Below the pieces are notes generated by a model, which was not told the origin of the DNA, made no database searches, and worked only from the letters and a program-made list of their open reading frames with translations. Of a DNA stretch of 8,224 nt, positions 1-6,727 are shown in pieces; within the stretch, counting starts at the first letter, position 1; every line of letters begins with the position of its first letter. A program made the translations under genes and the position numbers. This DNA comes from Hydromicrobium sp964517765 (GTDB taxonomy: Bacteria > Actinomycetota > Humimicrobiia > Humimicrobiales > Humimicrobiaceae). The stretch covers positions 1 to 8,224 of the forward strand of contig CAZFEN010000033.1 in the NCBI GenBank assembly GCA_964517765.1. The letters are read 5' to 3'.

Positions 1-70
1 CGACGACCGGACTTGAACCGGTAACCTGCTCATTACGAATGAGCTGCTCTACCAATTGAGCTACATCGGC
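1..70 (-). tRNA. tRNA-Thr (anticodon CGT), 3' end cut by window edge
   Basis: Read on the minus strand from 70, the sequence folds as a tRNA. The acceptor 5' strand is GCCGATG, the D stem GCTC/GAGC, the anticodon stem GCTCA/TGAGC with loop TTCGTAA, the variable loop AGGTT, and the T arm ACCGG-TTCAAGT-CCGGT. Anticodon position 34-36 reads CGT, which decodes ACG threonine codons. Five of the seven 3' acceptor bases (CGTCG) are inside the window. The last two paired bases and the discriminator lie beyond position 1. The gene starts 25 bp after the ricT stop in the same direction, so it may be co-transcribed with that operon. Confidence 0.95.
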
Positions 71-81
71 CGATAAATCGG
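70..81 (-). repeat. Perfect inverted repeat abutting the tRNA 5' end
   Basis: CCGAT-AA-ATCGG is a perfect 5-bp-arm inverted repeat whose last base is the first base of the mature tRNA-Thr. In the transcript it would be a small leader hairpin between the ricT stop and the tRNA. The leader bases ATCGG can also pair with the tRNA acceptor 5' strand CCGAT. It lacks a T-run directly after the stem on either strand, so it is not a convincing terminator. Confidence 0.45.
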
Positions 82-95
82 ATAAAAAAGCGTTT

Positions 96-977
96 TTAGT
101 TATTTCCGCCTTCGACTTTGTCCCTGCCTTCCGGTCTGGTTTCTTCGCCGGTATCTCCCCTGATTTCTACTCTTTCATTGGTTACCTCTACTTCGGATAA
201 AGGAACAGATTTTCTGGTCTGGCTGTCGAATTCCACGATCAAAGATTTTTTTAAAGGTTCATATCCGCAGACTCCGCCGCAGCCCAGAGCGCACTTTACT
301 TTTATTCCTCTTTCCGGTGCTTTTTCCATAAATTCTCTATATGAATCATATTCATATTTCAAGCAGCACATGAGTCTCCCGCATATTCCGGATATTTTAA
401 AGGGATTTAAGGGAAGATTCTGATCCTTTGCCATTTTTATTGAAATCGACTCAAAGTCGGTCAAAAAACTCTTACAGCACAGGTTCATTCCACAGGGACC
501 CAGTCCACCCACTATCTTTGCTTCATCTCTTACGCCTATCTGTCTGAGTTCTATCCTGATTTTAAAATGAGTGGCAAGTTCCTTTACCATTTCTCTGAAG
601 TCCACTCTTTTTTCGGAAGTAAAGAAAAAAATCATCTTACTTTTATCGAACATCACATGAACATTTATCAGCTTCATTTGAAGATTGTATTTTTTGGAAA
701 GCTGATTGAATTTTTTGGAACCTTTATCTTCCTTGTCGTGGTTAAGTTCATCGACAGATAGATCATAATATGTAGCTTTTCTTATCACTCTGTTTAATGG
801 AGTGGTGATATCGCTTTCACTTATATCCACCGAAGGCACCACTACTTCGCCGATTTCCTTTGCTTCTTCATCTATATGGCATATTACTTTATCCCCCACC
901 TCAAGTTTTAATTCGGCAGGGTCAAAGTAGTGTACCGTATCATTTTTTCTAAACATTATACCCACAATTAAAGACAT
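96..977 (-). CDS. ricT: RicT/YaaT-type PSP1-domain protein
   Basis: PSP1-domain protein of the RicT (YaaT) family. In Bacillus, RicT forms an Fe-S-containing complex with RicA and RicF that assists RNase Y-dependent mRNA maturation and affects sporulation, competence and biofilm pathways. Family signatures are clear: KVDFRE-type segment VDFREMVKELA, IELRQIGVRDEAK, GGLGPCGMNLCC, SIKMAKDQNLPLNP and ISGICGRLMCCLKYE. Conserved cysteines sit at about residues 162, 167, 168, 199, 204 and 205, counted from the ATG. The frame is open to a GTG at 986, but I prefer ATG 977-975. It has AGAGGTG 6 nt upstream, and its N-terminus (MSLIVGIMFRKN) lines up with the family start. The GTG lies inside a GTGA overlap with the holB stop. 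The C-terminal part is odd: it carries three further cysteines spaced CX3CX3C, then a hydrophilic Glu/Arg/Gly-rich tail. Placement after holB matches the Firmicutes order. Confidence 0.93.
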   Translation of the reverse strand: MSLIVGIMFRKNDTVHYFDPAELKLEVGDKVICHIDEEAKEIGEVVVPSVDISESDITTPLNRVIRKATYYDLSVDELNHDKEDKGSKKFNQLSKKYNLQMKLINVHVMFDKSKMIFFFTSEKRVDFREMVKELATHFKIRIELRQIGVRDEAKIVGGLGPCGMNLCCKSFLTDFESISIKMAKDQNLPLNPFKISGICGRLMCCLKYEYDSYREFMEKAPERGIKVKCALGCGGVCGYEPLKKSLIVEFDSQTRKSVPLSEVEVTNERVEIRGDTGEETRPEGRDKVEGGNN

Positions 978-982
978 GACTT

Positions 983-2053
983 TCACCTCTTATCAGTATA
1001 TATATTCTGAAATTGAAGGAAAATGTTATCCAGCGCCAGCTCCGAGTTAATAGAATAATTAAGATAACTTCTATTTCCTTCTACTGTTTCAATCAATTCA
1101 AAAATTTTATCTGTTCTAACATCTCCGGCATACTTGCCTATAAAAGAATAATTATTAGAAAAATTCAGACCTTCCTCACCGGCACCCAATTTTACTGCAA
1201 GTATATCTTCGAGCCAGGCAGATATTATATCAAAAACCCTGCTTATACCCAAATTATGGAACTTACTTATTTTTCTTTTATGCTTTGATTTTAGAATCTC
1301 CATATATTTGTTTATATCACTTTTTTCAAAATCACTTCTTCTTATTTCAACAAAGTCCTTCTCCAGATCCGTTTTAACGGCAGCTTCCATTTTTTTTAGT
1401 ATTTCAATCAACCTTAAAGTCAGATCCATGGCGACTGCAGGAGTTCCTGTCCGACCTCCCTTAAGGATACTTTTAATGCCTTCATCCAGATATTTATCCA
1501 TTACCTCAAAATCAGCTTTCCCCCGGGCATCTTCGTCAAATTTGAAATTCCAGTTATAAACCAGGCATCTGGATACAACCGTGGGAAGCATTGCCGATAT
1601 GTCCTCGGTAAGCAATACAAATATGCTGTCCTCATCGGGAGGATCTTCCAGAGTTTTCAGCAGCCTGTTGCCGGCTTCCTGATTCATGAGCTCGGATTCC
1701 TTGATAATGCATATTTTTTTGCCGGGAATATAAGAACTTAATCCCATAAACTTCTGCAGTCTGGCGATTTCTTCTATCCTCAATATGTTTCCTTCCGGTT
1801 CTATGGTCAGGACATTTGGATAGACACCTTTTACTACGTTTCTGCAGACAATACAATTTCCGCATCCTTTTTGGGGACAGCTGATGGATGCCGCAAAATC
1901 CAGGGCAAGCCTGTAAAGAAGTTCTGTATTATTCCCATAAAAAAGGTAGGCATGAGAAATATTGCCGCTTTCTATCATTTTAGAAAGCAGCTTTATATTT
2001 GACCGGTTAACATTGTCTTCGGTCAAAAAATCGATATCTTCCAGTATTTTCAT
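983..2053 (-). CDS. holB: DNA polymerase III delta-prime subunit (clamp loader)
   Basis: 356-residue AAA+ clamp-loader subunit that works with delta and tau/gamma to load the beta clamp in replication. The N-terminal AAA+ module begins at HAYLFYG (residues 34-40). The P-loop position reads YGNNTELLYR and lacks the GKT of an ATP-binding Walker A, as expected for a non-ATP-binding delta-prime. A four-cysteine zinc module follows (C59, C64, C67, C70; CX4CX2CX2C). Next come the family motifs NRLLKTLEDPP (129-139) and the SRC arginine-finger motif (161-163). The rest is the poorly conserved helical collar, and the length is slightly above the usual 310-340. ATG 2053-2051 overlaps the tmk TGA as ATGA, and the gene ends in a GTGA overlap with the ricT frame. 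Both overlaps indicate translational coupling. There is no strong ribosome binding site of its own. Confidence 0.93.
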   Translation of the reverse strand: MKILEDIDFLTEDNVNRSNIKLLSKMIESGNISHAYLFYGNNTELLYRLALDFAASISCPQKGCGNCIVCRNVVKGVYPNVLTIEPEGNILRIEEIARLQKFMGLSSYIPGKKICIIKESELMNQEAGNRLLKTLEDPPDEDSIFVLLTEDISAMLPTVVSRCLVYNWNFKFDEDARGKADFEVMDKYLDEGIKSILKGGRTGTPAVAMDLTLRLIEILKKMEAAVKTDLEKDFVEIRRSDFEKSDINKYMEILKSKHKRKISKFHNLGISRVFDIISAWLEDILAVKLGAGEEGLNFSNNYSFIGKYAGDVRTDKIFELIETVEGNRSYLNYSINSELALDNIFLQFQNIYTDKR

Positions 2054-2688
2054 CTCTTTTTTTCCAGATATGCACGAACTTTACTCTTTATCTCTTCAGA
2101 GATATTCCCGATACTGTCTTCGCCGTCAATAACAACGATCCTTCCCTGGTTTTTCTTTGCAATATCAAGATAACCTCTATATATCTTTTCCTTGAAACTA
2201 TCTTTTTCGAGCTCGATCCTGTCAGTCTTTTTATCGGCGGCGTACATCCTCTTCTTGCCTTTGCTTACTTTTACCGACAGCAAAAAAGTTATATCCGGCA
2301 CAATTCCACCGGTGGCCCACAGGTTCATCTTTAGAATTTCTTTCTCCCCCAGTCCCCTGGCTATACCCTGATACACCACTGTCGAATCAAAGAATCTGTC
2401 GCATAATACGATTTTTCCTTCTTTTAAAGCCGGTGATATTACCTCTGATACCAGTTCGGCCCTCGAAGCCAGAAAGAGAAGCGTTTCGGCTCCGGGAGAT
2501 ATATCATGATTTTCTTTATCAAGAAGAATCTCCCTGATCTTTCGACCTATTTTCGTCCCGCCGGGTTCGATAGTGGTAACTACGTCAAATCCCATATTTT
2601 TGAGATAATCGCTTAAAATCTTCATCTGAGTAGTTTTTCCAGAGCCGTCGAGGCCCTCAAAGGTTATGAATAATCCTTTTTTCTTCAT
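2050..2688 (-). CDS. tmk: Thymidylate kinase (dTMP kinase)
   Basis: dTMP kinase phosphorylates dTMP to dTDP with ATP in dTTP synthesis in the cytosol. Counted from the ATG, the P-loop FEGLDGSGKTTQ lies at about residues 10-21, the dTMP-binding EPGG at 41-44, and the catalytic DRFFDST (the family DRY/DRF motif) at 97-103. The LID-region TDRIE is near 155-159. The length of 212 residues is normal. The frame is also open from a TTG at 2697, but ATG 2688-2686 gives the usual N-terminus MKKKGLFITFEG and has AGG about 9 nt upstream. The TTG would add only MIL. The stop overlaps the holB start. The Bacillus order is tmk-yaaQ-yaaR-holB-ricT; the two small genes between tmk and holB are absent here. 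Confidence 0.95.
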   Translation of the reverse strand: MKKKGLFITFEGLDGSGKTTQMKILSDYLKNMGFDVVTTIEPGGTKIGRKIREILLDKENHDISPGAETLLFLASRAELVSEVISPALKEGKIVLCDRFFDSTVVYQGIARGLGEKEILKMNLWATGGIVPDITFLLSVKVSKGKKRMYAADKKTDRIELEKDSFKEKIYRGYLDIAKKNQGRIVVIDGEDSIGNISEEIKSKVRAYLEKKR

Positions 2689-2716
2689 AAGAATCAACCT
2701 GCTTCCGCATGATTAA

Positions 2717-2745
2717 AATATCTTGAATAATAATATCTTAATAAT
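2717..2745. repeat. Imperfect tandem repeat (15 + 14 bp)
   Basis: AATATCTTGAATAAT (2717-2731) is followed immediately by AATATCTTAATAAT (2732-2745); the copies differ by one inserted G. It lies between the N gap and tmk, in noncoding or uncertain sequence. It may be a slippage duplication, and the simple A+T-rich sequence could have contributed to the assembly break. Confidence 0.6.
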
Positions 2746-2758
2746 GGGAATTTTTAAA
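2730..2758 (-). promoter_or_regulatory. Possible promoter for the tmk-holB-ricT operon
   Basis: On the minus strand TTTAAA (2758-2753, 4/6 to TTGACA) is followed after 17 bp by TATTAT (2735-2730, 5/6 to TATAAT). This would start transcription about 35 nt before the tmk ATG. The stretch is very A+T-rich, so chance matches are likely, and the upstream context is lost in the N gap. Confidence 0.3.
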
Positions 2759-2761
2759 CTT

Positions 2762-2861
2762 NNNNNNNNNNNNNNNNNNNNNNNNNNNNNNNNNNNNNNN
2801 NNNNNNNNNNNNNNNNNNNNNNNNNNNNNNNNNNNNNNNNNNNNNNNNNNNNNNNNNNNNN
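2762..2861. other. Assembly gap (100 N)
   Basis: There are exactly 100 unspecified bases, the usual placeholder for a scaffold gap of unknown length. The gap interrupts the 3' end of the activase gene. The real distance, and any gene between the activase and tmk, cannot be known from this window. Both flanks contain TTTTTAAA (left 2751-2758, right 2862-2869). Confidence 0.97.
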
Positions 2862-5800
2862 TTTTTAAAATAGAATTATTTTCCACGACACTGCATACAT
2901 CCGAGATATACTTATTATAGATCTTATCTGTTTTTCCTTTTTCCAGCTCATAGGGCCTCGTCTGTCTCAGCATTTTATTCAGGTAATCGGCCGTAAAAAT
3001 GCCAAACATCCCCTTTGTTATCAGTACGAGCCCGTTTAATCCTCCCATATCATATTCTTTGTAAAACTGGCCGCTTTCCGGAGCGCCCGGAGCGATTATC
3101 GGCACATCTCCATAACCCAGTTCTTTGATTATTATTTTTTGCATTTTATTGTACTGTCCGAAACGGCAGGGCCCGTATGTCTGTGCCATCAGGAAAGCAG
3201 ATTTTTTTGGATCATTATATTTTAATGTCTTTATGATATCTCCCGTGGTTATGATAAAGGGATAGCATTCGCTCCCAAGCGTATATTTTCTCCCCAATTC
3301 CAGAGTCTCATCATCCGAATAAAGCATCTCGGCATCGATACCTGCAGCTCTGAAAGCAGATTTTATGACCACGGCACCATCGCCCATATATGGAATATAT
3401 ATTGTCCTCCCCTGGCTCTTTTTAAATACGGCATCCTGAGTTTTGGGTTTTTCCGGCTCCGGCGAAAAATCCTTTTTATTTCTCACATTCATCAGAGAAT
3501 CGATGAATGCCTCGCACCTGGTTATTACTCCCGCGCCCGCGGAATGTTCATCTACTTCAAGCTTCAAAAATGGCTTGGTCATTTCCCTTTCGAAATACTG
3601 GAATATAAAAGAATCAGGTCCGCAGCCAAAGTTGGTTATGTAAACCGGATACAGTCTCCTGTCTTTATTGATCAATTTTGCCGCACTCATTATCCTGTCT
3701 CCGAATTCCCAGTAAAGGTTTGGCCATTCCTTCGAAAGATCGACTGAATCGACAGGAAGATAGTCCAGCGGAATCACTTTAAAGCCGAGTTCCCTTAATT
3801 TTTTTGGTACATCCATACTGATTGCGCGGTCGCAGCTATTATACGACCTGCTTGTTATGACTATCGCAATCTCATCTTTCCCGAGGCCGGAGAGTACTTC
3901 TTCCCCTCTCTTTTTAACGGATCTGTAGAATTTGTTCTGGGCAATATATGCCTCGTTTATTGCTTTTTTTATGGATCCTTTATCCTTGCCAAGTTCTTTT
4001 CCCAGGCCGGTCAGCTGCTTTTCCTTTATATACTCCTTAAAGCTAAAATTAAGAATAGGTGTAAGCACCTTTACATCTCCCGTATCCATAGCAGACTTTA
4101 CAATCGACCAGGTCCCCTGTATGAATGGGCATGGATAGCTCCCGGTTCTGTCTCCCTTGATATTGCTTTTTTTAGTCGGCATATCTCTGGTCGCAGGCAG
4201 AAAAAGATAGTCGACATTCTTTTCCAGAAGGTTCTGGACATGACCCAGAGTGGTCTTCATAGGAAAACAGGTCTCGGCTACCGAGCACTGCAGGCCGTCG
4301 TTGATTATCTTTTTATTTGTTTTATCCGATAGAATGAAGTCAAAGCCAAGTTCCGAAAAGAAAGCATTCCAGAACGGATAGAATTCATGGGTGAGCATAG
4401 AATAAGGTATACCCACTTTCGGCGCTCCCGTATTATCATTAGATTTATAGGAATTTAAAAGAAAATCTTCGCGCTCTGCAAAATAATCGGGTATATCGTT
4501 TTTGACGGTTTCTCCCTTTTCATATTTTTCACATCTGCCGCCATAATACAGCGCAGGCTGCCCTTTAATGGAAATCCTTTTTATTTCGCACCTATTGGGA
4601 CAGCCCTTGCACTCAAAAGAGCTTTGAGAATAGCTAACCGCAGAAATATTTTCGAATCCCCTGAATTTAGTTTTTCCGGTGGAACTTTCAAGCACCCTGA
4701 TTGCCGTCCCGATTGCTCCGGTTACTTCATGATTTTCAGGGACTATCACTCCTTTGCCCAGATAGTTCTCGAAAGCGGCAATGACCGATTTATTAAATGC
4801 AACCGCACCCTGGAAAAATATCTTGTTTCCTATCTTCTTTCTCTCCACTACCCGGTTTATGTAATTCATTGCAATGGAATAAGCAAGGCCGGCAAGAATA
4901 TCTTCGATGCCTGCTCCCTTCTGGTAATGGGAATATACATTTGTTTCCATAAAGACCGTACAACGCTCTCCCAGATTTAATGGATTTTCCGCTTTAAGCG
5001 CCATATCGCCGAAATCTTCTATTTTTATATCGAATCTCTCTGCCTGTTCCTCGAGGAATGAACCGGTACCGGCGGCACAGACCTTATTCATTTCGAAATC
5101 TACCACCACTCCGTTTTCCAGTGATATGAATTTCGAATCCTGCCCGCCAATTTCAAAAATCGTATCTACCGAGCTGTCAATGTCCGCAGCAGCCGTAGCC
5201 TGAGCGGTTATTTCATTTATTACTATATCCGCACCTACAAAATCACCGATTAAGTATCTGCCGGAACCGGTGGTCCCTGCGCCCATGACATTGATCTTGC
5301 TACCTACCCTGGATCCAATGATCTCGATACCTTGCCGTACCGCTTCGATTGGTCTTCCGGCTGTTCTTAAATAAACTTTTTCGATAAGTCTTTTATTGCT
5401 GTCTATTGCCACTACATTTGTGCTTATGGAACCCACATCGATTCCAATATAGGCATCGACTTTTTCCCCGTTAAAATCATACTTGGTGACCTTGCCTTCG
5501 GGCAGTTTTGATCTGGCAAGAGTCAGCGGAGCAAGAGTCTCGCTTTTGTACTTGAAATTTTTTAAATGGTCGTCTAATTTATAGGCTAATGCGGATAAAT
5601 CCAGGTGCTGCGGAGATATTTTAGAGGTCGAACTTAAAGCGGCGCCAATGGCACCAACAGATGCCCGGTGTTCCGGAATTATTACCTTTTCTCCCAGCAC
5701 ATCTTCAAAAGCTTTAACCATTGCTGCATTAAAGGATACTCCGCCGCAAAAGATTATAGGAGGTACGAATTTTTTACCCCTGACAATTCCCGATTTAAAG

Positions 5801-6384
5801 CTTCTGGCCATCGCATAACACAGGCCAAGGATTATATCCTCATCGCTTGCCGCCTCCTGCTGGAGGTGAATCATATCCGATTTTGCGAATACGCTGCATC
5901 TTCCGGCAATAGTCGAAGGTGTTTTTGACTTTAATGCCAGCCTGACAAATTCTTCTATGGTCAGCCCAAACCTGGAAGCCTGCTGGTCGAGAAAAGAACC
6001 TGTCCCTGCCGCACATAACTCATTCATGGCATAATCGCCATAAATAAGATCTATGAATTTGGAATCCTGACCCCCGATTTCTATGACCGTTTTTGCATCC
6101 CGGTATAGGAACCGCATGGCGCCGACTATGGCTTCTATCTCATTTACAAAATCAAGACCCAGCAGCAAGGCAAATTCCTTCCCTCCGGATCCGGTAATGC
6201 CGATGCCTGTTATTTTATCTCTGTAACCTGTTTTATATATTGACTCTATATCTTTTTTAACCAGCTGCACCGGCTCCCCAGAGTGCCTTGTATAAGGAAG
6301 GATTTCCACTATTTCCTTTTTTTCATTTAATATCGCTCTATTGACACTGATTGATCCAATGTCATAACCGATATAAAAGCCCAC
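2862..6384 (-). CDS. Acyl-CoA dehydratase activase fusion protein (two ASKHA domains + DUF2229 + HgdB-like), 3' end lost in gap
   Basis: 1174 residues are readable before the gap. Order: first BcrAD/BadFG-type ASKHA ATPase domain (about 3-250), second copy (about 311-562), Cys-rich linker (C592, C595, C599, C618), DUF2229 (about 654-830), then HgdB-like segments (about 838-970 and 990-1160). Both ATPase domains keep IGGQDSK, CAAGTGSF and the two cysteines that hold the interdomain [4Fe-4S] cluster in HgdC: C124/C163 and C436/C475, each 39 apart as in HgdC. Known activators use ATP to drive low-potential electrons into 2-hydroxyacyl-CoA or benzoyl-CoA dehydratase/reductase enzymes; the substrate of this multidomain branch is unknown. 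The start is GTG 6384-6382, since YIGYDIGS must be N-terminal. AAAGG lies 15 nt upstream, so the ribosome site is weak. The frame formally continues across the N run to a TAA at 2713-2715, but those last 15 residues depend on an arbitrary gap length. Relatives continue beyond this point. Confidence 0.9.
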
Positions 6385-6433
6385 TACTTACCCACTTATC
6401 CTTTCTAAATCAGTCTGGTGTTATATAACTTAA

Positions 6434-6459
6434 GAAGCCTGACTAATGGAAGTCTGACT
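6434..6459. repeat. Pair of 11-bp direct repeats in the activase leader
   Basis: GAAGCCTGACT (6434-6444) and GAAGTCTGACT (6449-6459) match at 10 of 11 positions with a 15-bp period. The second copy contains the palindrome AGTC-T-GACT, and a related CAGTCTGG lies at 6411-6418. The position, 50-75 bp before the activase start, suits a regulatory binding site or an RNA element in the 5' leader. No regulator is identified. Confidence 0.45.
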
Positions 6460-6510
6460 GTTTAAAATCGTGAAAGTTCCGTTAAATAAACCAACTTTTA
6501 CCAATAATTC

Positions 6511-6526
6511 TATATGCTAACATATA
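6511..6526. promoter_or_regulatory. 16-bp inverted repeat, possible operator
   Basis: TATATG-CTAA-CATATA is a perfect 6-bp-arm inverted repeat with a 4-bp spacer. It covers the candidate minus-strand -10 element, the position expected for a repressor site. A+T-rich six-base arms can arise by chance. Confidence 0.4.
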
Positions 6527-6541
6527 AGAAATAAACGTCAA
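6514..6541 (-). promoter_or_regulatory. Candidate promoter for the activase gene
   Basis: TTGACG (6541-6536, 5/6 to the sigma-A -35) is followed after 16 bp by TAGCAT (6519-6514, 4/6 to the -10). Transcription would begin near 6507, leaving a leader of about 120 nt before the GTG that includes the direct repeats. A nearer alternative -10, TATATA at 6427-6422, has no good -35. Confidence 0.4.
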
Positions 6542-6693
6542 TAAATCCGTTTTAGTTTCATTTTATTCATGTATAGAGATCATCCTCTGTTGGCTTTATC
6601 GATGAAATAAATTACAATAATTGATTTTTCATATTTACCATGTCTTCCTTTATCTTCCTCACACAACTTTTCCTACAACATTAGTTTTCAATA

Positions 6694-6702
6694 TGTTAGA
6701 AT
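6694..6702 (+). promoter_or_regulatory. Extended -10 promoter for lipoprotein-hydro-lyase transcript
   Basis: TGtTAGAAT is an extended -10 (TGn plus TAGAAT, 5/6 to TATAAT). It lies about 26 bp before the lipoprotein ATG, giving a leader of roughly 20 nt. The -35 position is weak (TACAAC at 6674-6679, 17-bp spacer), as often seen when a TG extension is present. Confidence 0.35.
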
Positions 6703-6727
6703 TGTTCATGAATAAGACAAAGAAATC

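Larger units (their letters stand above)
6385..6727. other. Divergent intergenic region
   Basis: 343 bp of A+T-rich sequence lie between the divergently read activase and lipoprotein genes. I find no convincing coding sequence, RNA gene or riboswitch fold. It contains the candidate promoters, inverted repeat and direct repeats listed separately. A short frame from ATG 6708 overlaps the lipoprotein start out of frame and encodes only about ten residues. Confidence 0.7.

Noticed and set aside
91..100. A-run/T-run pair near the ricT end, considered as a rho-independent terminator
   Set aside because: The possible stem is only A-T pairs around GCG and overlaps the ricT stop; it would be too weak to terminate.
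34..154. HolB P-loop without GKT, considered as an inactivated gene
   Set aside because: Delta-prime subunits commonly lack a working Walker A; the zinc cysteines, LEDPP and SRC motifs are intact.
1632..1865. 77-codon minus-strand frame inside holB
   Set aside because: It is in a shifted frame within the conserved delta-prime AAA+ region; the holB frame carries all family motifs.
4624..4980. 118-codon plus-strand open frame
   Set aside because: It is fully antisense to the second ATPase domain and following linker of the activase gene, with no ribosome site or recognisable motif.
5668..5928. 86-codon plus-strand open frame inside the activase gene
   Set aside because: It is antisense to conserved ATPase-domain residues, has no protein motif, and is best explained by codon bias of the real gene.
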